The translations under genes and the position numbers were made by a program. A stretch of 64,000 nt of DNA. Origin: Stygiobacter sp. RIFOXYC2_FULL_38_25. GTDB taxonomy: Bacteria > Bacteroidota > Ignavibacteria > Ignavibacteriales > Melioribacteraceae. The stretch lies in NCBI GenBank assembly GCA_001803165.1, contig MHAZ01000001.1:62001-126000 (forward strand), in the 5' to 3' direction. Shown piece after piece: positions 16,251-26,547 of this stretch. Position 1 is the first letter of the stretch; every line of letters starts with the position of its first letter. The notes beneath the pieces were generated by a model, which searched no databases, was not told where the DNA came from, and saw nothing but the letters and a program-made list of their open reading frames with translations.

Positions 16251-18878
16251 ATGGAATCTCTAAAAATCTTGTTTGTAGAAGACCTCACCTCAGATGTGGA
16301 ATTAAATCTTCGAGAGATCAAAAAAAACGAGATTGAGTTTGTTTCTCTTGTAGTTGAGACTAAAGAAGATTATATAAAAGCACTTACAGAATTTAAGCCA
16401 GATATAATCCTTTCGGATTATTCATTGCCTAAGTTTAACGGTATGCAAGCTTTGTTAATTAAAAAGGAGCTAACTCCATTAATTCCGTTTATTCTAGTAA
16501 CTGGATCGTTAAATGAAGAGACTGCTGTTGAGATTATGAAGGCAGATGCAGATGATTATCTGTTAAAAGAGAACATTACACGACTTGTCCCCGCTATGAA
16601 GTCGGCTATCGAGAAAAAATCGAATCTCCGCGAGAAAGAGTCAGTGCTGCAGAGTCTAAAGGAAAGTGAAGAGCGCTACCGCCTCATTCTGGAAAATAGT
16701 ATGGACGCAATATTATTAACCTCGCAGGATGGCTCAATACTTTCGGCAAATAATTCTGCATGCGAAATGTTCGGGATGACAGAAGATGAGTTAAAATTAG
16801 CGGGCAGAAATGGAATTGTTGACCTAAACGATACCAGATTGGAAAAACTGCTTGCTGAAAGAAAAGAAAAAGGAAAAGCAAAGGGTGAGTTAAATTTTAT
16901 TAGAAAAGACAAATCAAAACTTTCTGCCGAAGTATCGGTTTCCGTTTTTATTGACAGCAAAGGCGAGCAAAAAACCAGTATGGTTATTAGTGATATTACT
17001 GAACGTAAACTTTCTGAGGCAACTATAATCCGTGAACGGGCTTTGTTTCGCACACTCATTGATAATATTCCTGATGCTATATACATAAAAGATAAGGATG
17101 GTCGTAAAACTTTAGCCAACCCGCAGGACCTAAAAAATATGGGTTGTTCATTTGAAGAAGAGGTACTAGGTAAAACTGATGCAGAATTTTTCTCCAAAGA
17201 AGACGCCATAAAATTTATGTCTGATGATAATAATGTTTTTAGCGGAAAATCAGTATTGGATCGGGAAGAATCATTTGTTGATAGGGATGGAAACAAAAAA
17301 TGGATTCTCACTTCCAAACTTCCCTTATACAATGAAAATGGAGAGGTTGTTGGCTTGCTTGGAATTGGACACGACATAACAAAACGGAAACTATCGGAAG
17401 AATTGTTACGAGAAAGTGAAGAAAGGCTTAGAAGCATTTATGAAAACGCGACTATAGGAATTTACCGTACTACACCTGAAGGCAAAATTGAAATGGCTAA
17501 CCCGGCTCTTGTTAAAATGCTCGGTTTTGAATCGTTTGAAGAGTTAGCCCAGCGTAACCTTAGTACAACCGGATTTGAATTACATCATCCTCGTTCTGAT
17601 TTCCAATCCCTAATTAAAAAAAATGGAATCGTTGAGGGGCTTGAATCTGCCTGGTATAGAAAAGACGGAACTATAGTTTATGTTAGCGAAAGTGCGAGGG
17701 CTATTTATGACAGTGCAAACGAAGCAATTCACTACGACGGAATTGTGGAAGATATTACCGAACGCAAAATTGCTGAGGATAAAATAAAAGTTCTTACGCT
17801 TTCAGTTGAACAAAATCCCGTAGCTATTGTTATTACAGATCCGGAGGGGAAAATTGAATATGTTAATCCAAAATTTTGCAGCGCAACCGGATACACTGCT
17901 GAAGAAGCAATGGGCAAAAACCCGCGTATATTAAAATCCGGCGAAAAATCTAAGAATGAATACGAAAACCTTTGGAATACAATACTTTCCGGCAAGGTTT
18001 GGATCGGCGAATTTCATAACAGAAGGAAAAATGGAGAACTCTATTGGGAAAAGGCGAGCATCTCTCCTATCGTTAACGAAAACGGAGACATTGCACATTT
18101 TGTAGCTGTTAAGGAAGACATAACGGAAAAGAAAAAAATTCTTGAAGAATTAATTACCGCTAAAGAAAAAGCTGAAAAGTCCGAAAAGCTAAAATCTGAG
18201 TTTCTCGCTCAAATGTCTCACGAGATACGTTCTCCGTTAAACATTGTTATGAGCATGGCAAATCTGATCAAGGAAGAATATCCGGGAAACATGACGAAAG
18301 ATATCCAGCTATATTTCCAGGGCATAGAAGCATCGGGGAAAAGAATAATCAGAACAATAGACTTAATAATCAATGCTTCTGAAATGCAAGTAGGTACTTA
18401 CCAACCAATTTTCAAACGTATTGATTTAATGAATAGCATCCTCGTGGAAATACAAAGAGAATACCAGCCGATTGCAGAGGAGAAGAGTCTGGATTTCGGA
18501 ATAGACTGCAAGGTCTCACGCGCTTTTATTTTGGCTGATGAATATAGTGTACGTCAAATATTTACAAACTTGATTGATAACGCTATAAAATTTACTGATG
18601 CCGGACGTGTTCAAATTCTAATAAATCAAACCCATGAAGAGCAAATATGCGTCTGTGTTGAAGATACAGGTATTGGCATTTCGCCCGATTTTATGAAAAA
18701 TCTTTTTATACCGTTTGGGCAGGAAGATCACGGATACACGCGTAAATTTGAAGGCAATGGATTGGGGCTGTCTGTTGTTAAGAGATTTTGCGATTTGAAC
18801 AATGCGAAGATTTCCGTTGAATCTACAAAAGGTGAAGGCAGCAAATTTACTGTTTCTTTTCAGCTACAAGGAAGTTAA
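16251..18878 (+). CDS. Hybrid sensor histidine kinase, REC-4xPAS-HisKA-HATPase
   Basis: ATG 16251 has GGGA at 4-5 nt and is preferred over a TTG at 16236, giving 875 aa. An N-terminal receiver (~3-120, phosphoacceptor in IILSDYSLPKFNG) precedes four PAS domains, each opening with a SEERYRLILENS-type motif (about 140-255, 260-380, 385-505, 510-630). HisKA carries His ~657 (AQMSHEIRSPLN), and an HATPase_c with DTGIGI and GNGLGLSVV follows. No membrane segment is present, so it is a soluble kinase that senses inside the cell. The N-terminal receiver probably takes phosphate from another kinase or modulates this one. The cofactors of the PAS domains cannot be read from sequence. Confidence 0.92.
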   Translation: MESLKILFVEDLTSDVELNLREIKKNEIEFVSLVVETKEDYIKALTEFKPDIILSDYSLPKFNGMQALLIKKELTPLIPFILVTGSLNEETAVEIMKADADDYLLKENITRLVPAMKSAIEKKSNLREKESVLQSLKESEERYRLILENSMDAILLTSQDGSILSANNSACEMFGMTEDELKLAGRNGIVDLNDTRLEKLLAERKEKGKAKGELNFIRKDKSKLSAEVSVSVFIDSKGEQKTSMVISDITERKLSEATIIRERALFRTLIDNIPDAIYIKDKDGRKTLANPQDLKNMGCSFEEEVLGKTDAEFFSKEDAIKFMSDDNNVFSGKSVLDREESFVDRDGNKKWILTSKLPLYNENGEVVGLLGIGHDITKRKLSEELLRESEERLRSIYENATIGIYRTTPEGKIEMANPALVKMLGFESFEELAQRNLSTTGFELHHPRSDFQSLIKKNGIVEGLESAWYRKDGTIVYVSESARAIYDSANEAIHYDGIVEDITERKIAEDKIKVLTLSVEQNPVAIVITDPEGKIEYVNPKFCSATGYTAEEAMGKNPRILKSGEKSKNEYENLWNTILSGKVWIGEFHNRRKNGELYWEKASISPIVNENGDIAHFVAVKEDITEKKKILEELITAKEKAEKSEKLKSEFLAQMSHEIRSPLNIVMSMANLIKEEYPGNMTKDIQLYFQGIEASGKRIIRTIDLIINASEMQVGTYQPIFKRIDLMNSILVEIQREYQPIAEEKSLDFGIDCKVSRAFILADEYSVRQIFTNLIDNAIKFTDAGRVQILINQTHEEQICVCVEDTGIGISPDFMKNLFIPFGQEDHGYTRKFEGNGLGLSVVKRFCDLNNAKISVESTKGEGSKFTVSFQLQGS

Positions 18879-18977
18879 AAATAATTTGTAAATAATTGGG
18901 AACAACAGGCTTTGAGATCAAAAAATAGATGAACATTAATTATTGTTGCTACGAAAAATAAATGGCAGAGGATTATT

Positions 18978-19364
18978 ATGGAAGCTAAACCAAAAATATT
19001 GGTTCTTGAGGATGACGATATTATCAAACAAGTATATCGTGCGTTATTTACCAAAACAAGTGAATTTGATCTTGTTTTTTGTAAAAACGATACAGAGATT
19101 CAAGAAGAATTAGCGAAGAATCATTTTGATTTGTTTTTGATTGATCTTGGCTTAGGGCAAGGTAAAGACGGAGTTGAGATTATTAGAGATTTAAGGCAAA
19201 TAGAAGAATATAGAACAACGCCAATCATGGTAATTACTGCCTATACAACTATGAAAGATGAACGTGACTGTCTAATAGCCGGAGCTACAAAATTTATTCG
19301 TAAGCCATTTGACAATAATAAAATTAGAAATGAGATTAAAAATTTAACAGCTAACATAAGTTGA
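18978..19364 (+). CDS. Single-domain response regulator
   Basis: A 128-aa CheY-like receiver with the acidic cluster at the end of beta-1 (LVLEDDDI), phosphoacceptor Asp ~57 (FLIDLGLGQGKDG), a Thr in MVITAYT and Lys ~113 (FIRKPFD). No output domain. The gene follows the hybrid kinase by 99 bp and precedes the bacteriohemerythrin by 72 bp. It belongs to a different receiver subgroup from the Rcp1-like ones at 15666 and 26094. Confidence 0.9.
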   Translation: MEAKPKILVLEDDDIIKQVYRALFTKTSEFDLVFCKNDTEIQEELAKNHFDLFLIDLGLGQGKDGVEIIRDLRQIEEYRTTPIMVITAYTTMKDERDCLIAGATKFIRKPFDNNKIRNEIKNLTANIS

Positions 19365-19436
19365 AAAATTTGCTTTTATAATCCGATAGTATGATAGTAC
19401 TTCATCAACCATTAATAAAAAATAACAGAGGTTATA

Positions 19437-19844
19437 ATGCCATATATCGAATGGAGAACAACTTATGAAGTTGGCTTTAAATTAATCGATGACCAACATG
19501 TAAAACTTATTACTATTATGAATGAACTTTACGATGCACAGCACCGCGGTACCGGACAAATGATTGTAACAAAATCCTTGCTTGAGTTGGTAGATTACAC
19601 TGTTTACAATTTCTCTACAGAAGAGAAGTTGTTTACTCAATATGAATACCCTAAGAAAATCCAACACATGAAAGAACATCAAGAATTTGTAGACAAGATC
19701 AATGATCTTAAAGCGGAAGCAGGAAAAGGAAATTTGCTCCTCTCAATAAAAACTATGGAATATCTAAAAGATTGGACGATTAATCATATACTTGGAACTG
19801 ACAAAGAGTTTGGAGAATTTGTAAGAGAAAGGGAACTGGGTTAA
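19437..19844 (+). CDS. Bacteriohemerythrin lacking one His ligand
   Basis: This 135-aa protein is a stand-alone bacteriohemerythrin: a four-helix bundle that in the family holds a di-iron centre and binds O2 reversibly. Ligands expected for the family are His21 (DQHVKL), a His in HxxxE, Glu62, His77 and His81 (QHMKEH), His117 and Asp122 (NHILGTD). All are seen except the His of HxxxE, which is Asn58 (VYNFSTEE; codon AAT at 19608). The site therefore has six of seven protein ligands. It is placed among kinase and receiver genes, which suggests a sensing or O2/NO/iron-delivery role for the cluster. Whether iron is still bound normally is uncertain. Confidence 0.88.
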   Translation: MPYIEWRTTYEVGFKLIDDQHVKLITIMNELYDAQHRGTGQMIVTKSLLELVDYTVYNFSTEEKLFTQYEYPKKIQHMKEHQEFVDKINDLKAEAGKGNLLLSIKTMEYLKDWTINHILGTDKEFGEFVRERELG

Positions 19845-19898
19845 TATTTTCTTTTTAAAATATTATACAATTAGCTTCACTTGGAAAACAAAAGAAAT

Positions 19899-21602
19899 AT
19901 GCCGGAGCCAAAAGAACAGACGCAACTTGCAGATGATCAGAATTTAAAATCACTTCGAATTTTATCGGCAATCGGGATAATAGTCGGAAGCTGGTCTTTA
20001 ATCTTTGAGATTTACTTCTTTCATAGATTTTTATTAGAAATATATTTTGCGAGATTGACCTTTACCCTAATTGCATTAGGGGTTTTTATTCTATCGTATA
20101 GGCATATAAGTAAGAGAACTTCGAATGTATTGATACACATATTTATCATCTCTCTAATTAGTTCATTTGTAATTACAATCTATCAACTGCCTAAGACTAT
20201 CTATATCAATTCTCAAATTCTATCTCTTTTAATTTTTACAATTGCAATTGTTTTTAGTTGGGAGATGAAGAACCAAATTATAGTTGCCATCTACTATAAT
20301 TTGTTGTTTGCCGCTTCAATTGCGTTAAACGATCAAAATATTTATTTGTTGCCGAACCTCTTTTCTTTAATCATTTTCGTTAGCTTGATAAGCACTTTAA
20401 GCGTTGCAGTTAGCTTTGTGAATTATAATCTTAGAAAGAAGTATGCAATAAGAACTGAAGAGATTGACTTCTTGTTTAACAGCATACCGGTGGGGATATG
20501 CCGAACCGAAATGAATGGGAAAGTAATTACCAGCAACCGATATTTCTTGGATCTATTTGGAATTGATAACCACAGCAAAGAATACAATATCCTTTCCTTG
20601 ATTGAAGACGATCAGTTCAAAGAGTATTTCGATAAAGTATGTAGAACAGAACACAATATTGAGAAGCACAATACTGTTGTAGAAATCAGAACCGGAGTTT
20701 CTCTATATCTTAAAATCAGCGCGAAAAAAATATTAAATGATACATTTAAGAGCTCCATCGAATTTATTTTTGATGATGAAACCCGCGAAGCGCTTTTGGC
20801 AAAAGAAAAAGACGATGCTGCCCAACAGTTTCTAAAAGAGACTAAAGAGAAAGAGCGGATTGCTCAGGAAGCCTTGCTTGAGAAAAAAAGAAAGTTGGAA
20901 ATGCTTGCTAAAATTAATCACGAAGTTAGAACACCTTTAAACTCCATACTAATTTATTTTGAAATGATTGAGGATGGATTTCTTATTTCTTTAGATGAAA
21001 TTAAAAAGTATTCCAGGTCAGTTAAGACAGCATCTCAGAGTCTGTTGCAGACTATAAACAATTTTGTTGATTATGTTAAAATTGAAACCGGAAAAATAGA
21101 AGTTGAAAACGAGCTGTTTAACATTGTTGAAGAGTTGGAAAGTATAAGGCTGTTGCTTCAGCCGCTGGCTATTACCAAGAACAATGAATTGCTTTTTGTG
21201 ATAGATGAATGTTCAAAAAATCTTGTTTTTACAGATGCAGTAAAATACAGACAGGTAATAATCAATCTGGTCGCAAATTCTATTAAGTTTACAAACAATG
21301 GTGTAATTAAAATAACTATGAGTGTTATAAGTAAAGCGGATGATGATTATGAAATTATAACTGCCGTTTCTGATTCCGGTTCCGGGATACCTCCAGAGAA
21401 ATTAGGAAGCATTTTTGATCCTTTTGTTTCTCTGAAAGAAGGGGATAAAACAAGTTATAGCAGCGGTTTGGGTTTAACTATCTGCCGCGAATTTGTAAGT
21501 ATGTTAAACGGTGAAATAATTGTAGAGAGTGGAATAGGAAAGGGGACTAAGTTTACGTTAAAAATACCTTACACGTATAAGTATCCGTTACAAATCCAGT
21601 AA
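19899..21602 (+). CDS. Membrane sensor histidine kinase (6TM-PAS-HisKA-HATPase)
   Basis: ATG 19899 (567 aa) is preferred over a TTG at 19881; neither has a strong ribosome site. About six hydrophobic segments fill residues ~20-180, followed by a PAS-like domain (VGICRTEMNGKVITSNRYF, ~195-290), a coiled coil (~305-340), HisKA with the His in LAKINHEVRTPLN, and an HATPase_c with SDSGSGIPPEKLG and SSGLGLTI. The large membrane part has no known sensor signature. It follows the hemerythrin gene by 54 bp and is probably in the same transcript. The signal is unknown; the neighbour suggests a redox or gas cue. Confidence 0.88.
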   Translation: MPEPKEQTQLADDQNLKSLRILSAIGIIVGSWSLIFEIYFFHRFLLEIYFARLTFTLIALGVFILSYRHISKRTSNVLIHIFIISLISSFVITIYQLPKTIYINSQILSLLIFTIAIVFSWEMKNQIIVAIYYNLLFAASIALNDQNIYLLPNLFSLIIFVSLISTLSVAVSFVNYNLRKKYAIRTEEIDFLFNSIPVGICRTEMNGKVITSNRYFLDLFGIDNHSKEYNILSLIEDDQFKEYFDKVCRTEHNIEKHNTVVEIRTGVSLYLKISAKKILNDTFKSSIEFIFDDETREALLAKEKDDAAQQFLKETKEKERIAQEALLEKKRKLEMLAKINHEVRTPLNSILIYFEMIEDGFLISLDEIKKYSRSVKTASQSLLQTINNFVDYVKIETGKIEVENELFNIVEELESIRLLLQPLAITKNNELLFVIDECSKNLVFTDAVKYRQVIINLVANSIKFTNNGVIKITMSVISKADDDYEIITAVSDSGSGIPPEKLGSIFDPFVSLKEGDKTSYSSGLGLTICREFVSMLNGEIIVESGIGKGTKFTLKIPYTYKYPLQIQ

Positions 21603-21807
21603 CTAATGGTGAACGCTTATCAACCATAATGAATTTGAGCATGTTGGGGAATTTCTATTAAGGCAGAACTTCATGACATTATTCAATGCTTTTATAAAAA
21701 GTAATTGCTAAATTAAAATCAGTCTCACAGCGAATAAGGAAACGAAAAAGTACAATCTAAATAGCGGATAATTTTATAATGGGCTTCGAACTTTAGAAGG
21801 GGCGAAG

Positions 21808-24800
21808 ATGGGTAATAAAAATAAGGTGGGGAGTAATAGAGCGGCTATTTTTATAAACATTTCTGCCTCAACTACTGTAGCTTTTGCAGTATTAGCTATT
21901 TCAGGCTGGATAACAAATAACTTAATATTTGCCAGTTTCAATAGTGATTTTATACCAATGGCTTTAAGTACAGCCTTTATGTTTCTGCTGCTTGGTATTT
22001 CACTAATGATTTATTACAACCGCACTGCTTTTAAAACCCTTATTAGAATTTTAACAATACTTAATGCCGCCGGTATAGTCCTTTCAGCATTATTTTTCTT
22101 TCTTGCAATAAAAGGCATACGGTTGGAAATAGAACATTTATGGCTTGCTACAACTCTTGATGAGAACCGTTTTGTACTTGGTCATATGTCGCCGGTAACT
22201 GCTTTTTGCCTTATGCTAATAGGTACGGCAGTTTTGTTTATTCAAATATCATCAGAGAGAAAAAAGTTGATGGCGTATGGATTTATTTTATCTGCCTTAA
22301 CAGTGCTTTTTTCTTTCATACTAATTCTCTTGTACATCTTTGGTGTTCCGCTTTTCTACGGAGGAACTTTTATCCCTCCGGCGTTAACAACTTCATTCTC
22401 CTTTTTGTTTTTAGGATTATCATGCTCAGCGGTTTTCGGTTCAAGAATTTGGCCTACGCAATTGCAAAGTGAAATTTTTGATAAGCAAACATTCTTTACG
22501 ATTGCTCTGCTATACTTAGTCTTATCAGTCGGACTAATGACTGCCGGATACTCATACTTCAAAAATTATGAAATCAATCACAGAAAAGAGGTTGAACGGA
22601 TTCTTCTCTCTGTAACCGATTTAAAAGTAAGCGAGATTAAACATTGGAGAAGTGAACGGCTTGGAGATGCCGCTTTGTTTTTCGATAATCCAAATTTTTC
22701 TGCTCTGGTTCGGCAATTAATTCAAAATGGAAATGATGCCGACATCAAACGGGAAATTAGAATTTGGCTCAGCCGGTTGCTGTCCGGTTATTCGTACAAC
22801 TTAGTTTGTCTGCATAACAGTTTGGGGAAGGAATTATTGAAGTTTCCGGATGTACCGTCAGATCATTCTTTAACTTTTCTTCAAAGTCTAAAAAAGGCCG
22901 GGGAATCCGGCGAAATTAATTTTTTGGATTTTCATAGAAATGAATTTGAAAATAGAACACTATTACGAATTACAGTCCCGATTTTTGACTTCGCAAACAA
23001 AAAACAAGTGATTGGCTACCTTACTATGAGGATAGATCCGGAACAATATCTTTATCCGCTAATAAAAAGATGGCCGGTTCCAACTAACAGCGCAGAAACT
23101 TTACTATTGCGCCGTGAAGGAGATAAAATTGTTTTTTTGAATGAGCTTAAGTTTAATAAAGACAGTGTGCTTTCTGTACATAGACCATTAACCGCTACTA
23201 AAATACCCGCCGTTAAAGCTGCTCTAGGTGAAAAAGGAATTGTCGAAGGTTCCGACTACCGTGGTGTTGAAGTAATAGCAAGTGTTGGTGCAATTCCCAA
23301 TTCTCCTTGGTTTATAGTCTCGCGTATGGATCGTGATGAAGTTTATTTACCGGTTAAGCAAAGATTTTTGATTACACTAATTGCTGTGGTATCACTTATA
23401 CTTAGCTCAGGTGCCGGGTTTGGTTATTTCTTTAGGAGGCAAAAAGTAAAATATTACAAAGAGCGTTCTGAGGGCGCTGACCAAATAAGAAAACTAAACC
23501 GGTTATATGCAGTACTCAGCAATATCAATCAAGCAATTGTCCGCATACTTGATAAAGAAATTCTTTTTAATGAGGTTACTAAAATAGCCGTTACAGATGG
23601 AAAATTTATAATGGCTTGGGTTGGACTCTTTAACGAAAATCGTACTAATATTATTCCGCAATCGTTCAATGGGGATGAGGAGAGCTATTTATCATTACAA
23701 GACTCGTTGTTAAGAAAAGATAACTCGGGTACATGCAGAATTATTATGGAAAGGGAAAATGTAATTTGTAATGACCTCAACAAGGAATGCCTTGAGCTAT
23801 CATTACATGAAGACATAATAAAATTAAAATGTCGCTCATTTGTATTCTTGCCTCTAGTTGTACACAAACAAAAAATTGGTATTATCGCACTCTATTCGGA
23901 TACTATTCATTTTTTCGACGAAAAGGAAATTAAACTGCTCTCCGAGCTGGCTCTTGATGTATCGTTTGCAATTGAGTTTATTGATAAAGAGAAAGAAAGA
24001 ATAGACTCGTTGGAAAAACTTTCTGCAAGCGAAAAACGTTTTAGGGAAACTCTGGAAAATATGATGGAAGGCTGCCAAATAATTGGCTTTGATTGGCGTT
24101 ATAAATATTTGAATGATGCGGCAGTTAAGTATAGTATGCAGAAACGGGAAGAGCTGTTGGGTGAACGTGTGATGGATAGGTACCCGGGCTTCGAGAAGAC
24201 AGAAATGTTCAAGGTTATTGATGAATGTATGCGTTATAGAAATCAGATTTTTAGGGAGTTTGATTTTACGTACCCGAATGGAACTTTAGGCTGGTTTGAA
24301 TTCAGCATTCAACCTGTCCCCGAAGGAATTTTTATACTATCGTTAGATATCACCGAAAGAAAGAAGGCTGAACAGGCATTAATTTTAAATGAGGCAAGAC
24401 TTAAAAAAATTATTGATTTGATGCCGATTCCAATAGGGTATGTCTCTACAGATGGAGTGATTGCAACGAGGAATCAAAAATTTCTAAAGGTTTTAGGTTA
24501 TACGGAAGAAGATATACCAACAATGAATGAATGGTGGGGTAAAGTATATCCTGACCCGGATTACAGACAAACAGCTATGGAAAGCTGGAAAAAGGCCGTT
24601 GAACATGCTACTGATGTGGGAATGAATATACTTCCGGAAGAATATAATTTGAAATGCAAAGACGGTCTAACGCGCACGTTTGAAATTTCCGGGATTATTT
24701 TAAGTGACGGATTTCTGGTGACTCTTGTAGATGTTACGGAAAGAAAACATAGAGAAGTAAATGAACGGCTTGCTAAAGAGGTATTGGAAAAATTGAATGT

Positions 24801-26091
24801 TACCAAAGATTCAACTACCATGATAAATTCTATTATTCAGTTAATAAAGGTTAGCTCCGGAATTGAAGCTGTTGGCATCAGATTAAAAGATGGCGACGAC
24901 TATCCTTATTATATAACTACCGGTTTCAGTAAAGACTTTGTTGAGGCTGAAAGATATTTATGTTCTTACGATAATAACGGACAGGTAATACGCGATAAGA
25001 ATGGAGAGCCAAAGTTGGATTGTATGTGCGGTAATATTTTAACTGGAAGGGTGGACCCGGCTAAATCGTTTTTTACTGAAGGCGGCAGCTTTATTTCTAA
25101 TAATACTACAAAGTTGTTGGCAACTACCGACGATAAAGAACGCCTGACCAGAACGCGCAACAGATGCAATAGTTCCGGTTATGAATCTGTTGCTTTGGTC
25201 CCAATTAAATCCGGAGAAGAAGTACTTGGTCTATTACAGCTGAATGACCACAGAGTAAATATGTTTGACGGGGAATCAATTCATTTTTATGAAAGCCTGG
25301 GCTCAAGTATTGGAATTGCGTTGATAAGAAATAAGGCTCAGGAAGAACTTAACAGGATAAATGAAGAGCTGGAAAATAGAATTCAGGAAAGAACGCGATT
25401 GTTGGAAATTTCCAACAAGGAATTGGAATCGTTCGCTTATTCCGTATCTCACGATCTGCGCGCTCCTTTAAGAGCTATTAACGGCTTTTCAAAATTTTTG
25501 GAAGAAGATTACTCCGAAGTTCTTAGCGATGAAGGCAAACGGCATCTCAAAGTAATAAGGGACAATTCGCAAAAGATGGATCGGTTGATTACCGACCTTT
25601 TGTCATTATCTAAAGTCGCGAGAGTTAATGTAAACATGGCTTCAATAGATATTACGAGTATGGTTAAAAATATTTATGAAGAAGTGATTCCGGAAGAGCT
25701 GAAAGATGCTTTTACATTTAATGTAGATGAGCTGCCGAAATGCTTTGGTGATCCTACAATGATGAAGCAGTTATGGATAAATCTGATCTCGAATGCAATT
25801 AAGTACACGTTGCCAAGAGAAAAGAAAGAGATAGAAATAAGCGGGAAGATTGTTGATGACGAAATTGTTTACAGCATTCGGGATAGCGGAGTTGGCTTTG
25901 ATCCAAACTACAAACACAAGTTGTTTGGAATTTTCCAAAGGCTGCATGGCGAAGAAGAATTTGAAGGTACCGGTGTTGGGCTGGCAATAGTTAAACGTAT
26001 TGCCGAGAGACACCTTGGCAAGGTATGGGCAGATGCAGAATTGAATGTTGGAGCTACTTTTTTTGTTTCATTTCCTATAAAGGAAAGATAA
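21808..26091 (+). CDS. Very large membrane sensor kinase with GAF/PAS domains
   Basis: A 1427-aa protein. Seven or so N-terminal membrane segments (to ~250) precede a periplasmic domain (~255-515) and another membrane helix (~518-538, [18 protein letters not shown]). Then come GAF (~560-725), two PAS (~735-855, 860-980), a second GAF (~985-1170), HisKA with His near 1215 ([12 protein letters not shown]) and a phytochrome-type HATPase_c ([19 protein letters not shown]). Kinases of this HisKA type often pair with Rcp1-like receivers, and one follows 2 bp after the stop, so these two are a likely pair. Two GAF domains may bind small ligands; none can be named. Confidence 0.9.
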   Translation: MGNKNKVGSNRAAIFINISASTTVAFAVLAISGWITNNLIFASFNSDFIPMALSTAFMFLLLGISLMIYYNRTAFKTLIRILTILNAAGIVLSALFFFLAIKGIRLEIEHLWLATTLDENRFVLGHMSPVTAFCLMLIGTAVLFIQISSERKKLMAYGFILSALTVLFSFILILLYIFGVPLFYGGTFIPPALTTSFSFLFLGLSCSAVFGSRIWPTQLQSEIFDKQTFFTIALLYLVLSVGLMTAGYSYFKNYEINHRKEVERILLSVTDLKVSEIKHWRSERLGDAALFFDNPNFSALVRQLIQNGNDADIKREIRIWLSRLLSGYSYNLVCLHNSLGKELLKFPDVPSDHSLTFLQSLKKAGESGEINFLDFHRNEFENRTLLRITVPIFDFANKKQVIGYLTMRIDPEQYLYPLIKRWPVPTNSAETLLLRREGDKIVFLNELKFNKDSVLSVHRPLTATKIPAVKAALGEKGIVEGSDYRGVEVIASVGAIPNSPWFIVSRMDRDEVYLPVKQRFLITLIAVVSLILSSGAGFGYFFRRQKVKYYKERSEGADQIRKLNRLYAVLSNINQAIVRILDKEILFNEVTKIAVTDGKFIMAWVGLFNENRTNIIPQSFNGDEESYLSLQDSLLRKDNSGTCRIIMERENVICNDLNKECLELSLHEDIIKLKCRSFVFLPLVVHKQKIGIIALYSDTIHFFDEKEIKLLSELALDVSFAIEFIDKEKERIDSLEKLSASEKRFRETLENMMEGCQIIGFDWRYKYLNDAAVKYSMQKREELLGERVMDRYPGFEKTEMFKVIDECMRYRNQIFREFDFTYPNGTLGWFEFSIQPVPEGIFILSLDITERKKAEQALILNEARLKKIIDLMPIPIGYVSTDGVIATRNQKFLKVLGYTEEDIPTMNEWWGKVYPDPDYRQTAMESWKKAVEHATDVGMNILPEEYNLKCKDGLTRTFEISGIILSDGFLVTLVDVTERKHREVNERLAKEVLEKLNVTKDSTTMINSIIQLIKVSSGIEAVGIRLKDGDDYPYYITTGFSKDFVEAERYLCSYDNNGQVIRDKNGEPKLDCMCGNILTGRVDPAKSFFTEGGSFISNNTTKLLATTDDKERLTRTRNRCNSSGYESVALVPIKSGEEVLGLLQLNDHRVNMFDGESIHFYESLGSSIGIALIRNKAQEELNRINEELENRIQERTRLLEISNKELESFAYSVSHDLRAPLRAINGFSKFLEEDYSEVLSDEGKRHLKVIRDNSQKMDRLITDLLSLSKVARVNVNMASIDITSMVKNIYEEVIPEELKDAFTFNVDELPKCFGDPTMMKQLWINLISNAIKYTLPREKKEIEISGKIVDDEIVYSIRDSGVGFDPNYKHKLFGIFQRLHGEEEFEGTGVGLAIVKRIAERHLGKVWADAELNVGATFFVSFPIKER

Positions 26092-26093
26092 AA

Positions 26094-26540
26094 ATGAAAA
26101 ACCAAGGGATGGTAGAAATATTGTTGGTAGAAGATAATCTTAGCGATGCTGAACTTGCTATTAGGAGTTTAAAGAAAAGTAAGCTCGCAAATAAAATTAT
26201 ACACGTTAAGGATGGCAAAGAAGCGCTGGATTTTATAGCAGCGAAAAATGACTATAGCAGCAGAAATGTTGAGAATGTACCAAACGTGGTTCTTCTTGAT
26301 TTAAAGTTGCCCAAGGTTGATGGTTTGGAAGTTCTGAAAATTCTAAAAGCCGATGAGAGAACGAAAGCCATACCTGTTGTTGTTTTAACATCTTCAAAGG
26401 AAGAAAGAGATATTGTGGAAAGCTATCGGCTGGGAGTTAACAGCTACATAGTAAAACCGGTGGACTTTGATAAGTTCTCCGAAGCAGTAATAGAAATAGG
26501 TCACTACTGGGTTTTGCTTAATCAAAAACTGACAGTTTAG
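26094..26540 (+). CDS. Single-domain response regulator (Rcp1-like receiver)
   Basis: The start is ATG 26094, with AAAGGAAAG at the right spacing; an upstream in-frame start at 26025 would run far into the kinase gene. The ~148-aa receiver has EILLVEDN, the phosphoacceptor in [22 protein letters not shown] and YIVKPVDF. It closely parallels the 15666 receiver, including the loop after beta-2. It begins 2 bp after the 1427-aa kinase and ends 7 bp before the 1566-aa hybrid kinase, so all three are probably translated from one mRNA. It likely takes phosphate from one of them. Confidence 0.92.
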   Translation: MKNQGMVEILLVEDNLSDAELAIRSLKKSKLANKIIHVKDGKEALDFIAAKNDYSSRNVENVPNVVLLDLKLPKVDGLEVLKILKADERTKAIPVVVLTSSKEERDIVESYRLGVNSYIVKPVDFDKFSEAVIEIGHYWVLLNQKLTV

Positions 26541-26547
26541 GCGCGTA

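Noticed and set aside
16676-17437. 253-codon minus-strand frame within the hybrid kinase gene
   Set aside because: Ser/Phe-rich antisense shadow of PAS coding sequence; the plus-strand protein is clearly conserved.
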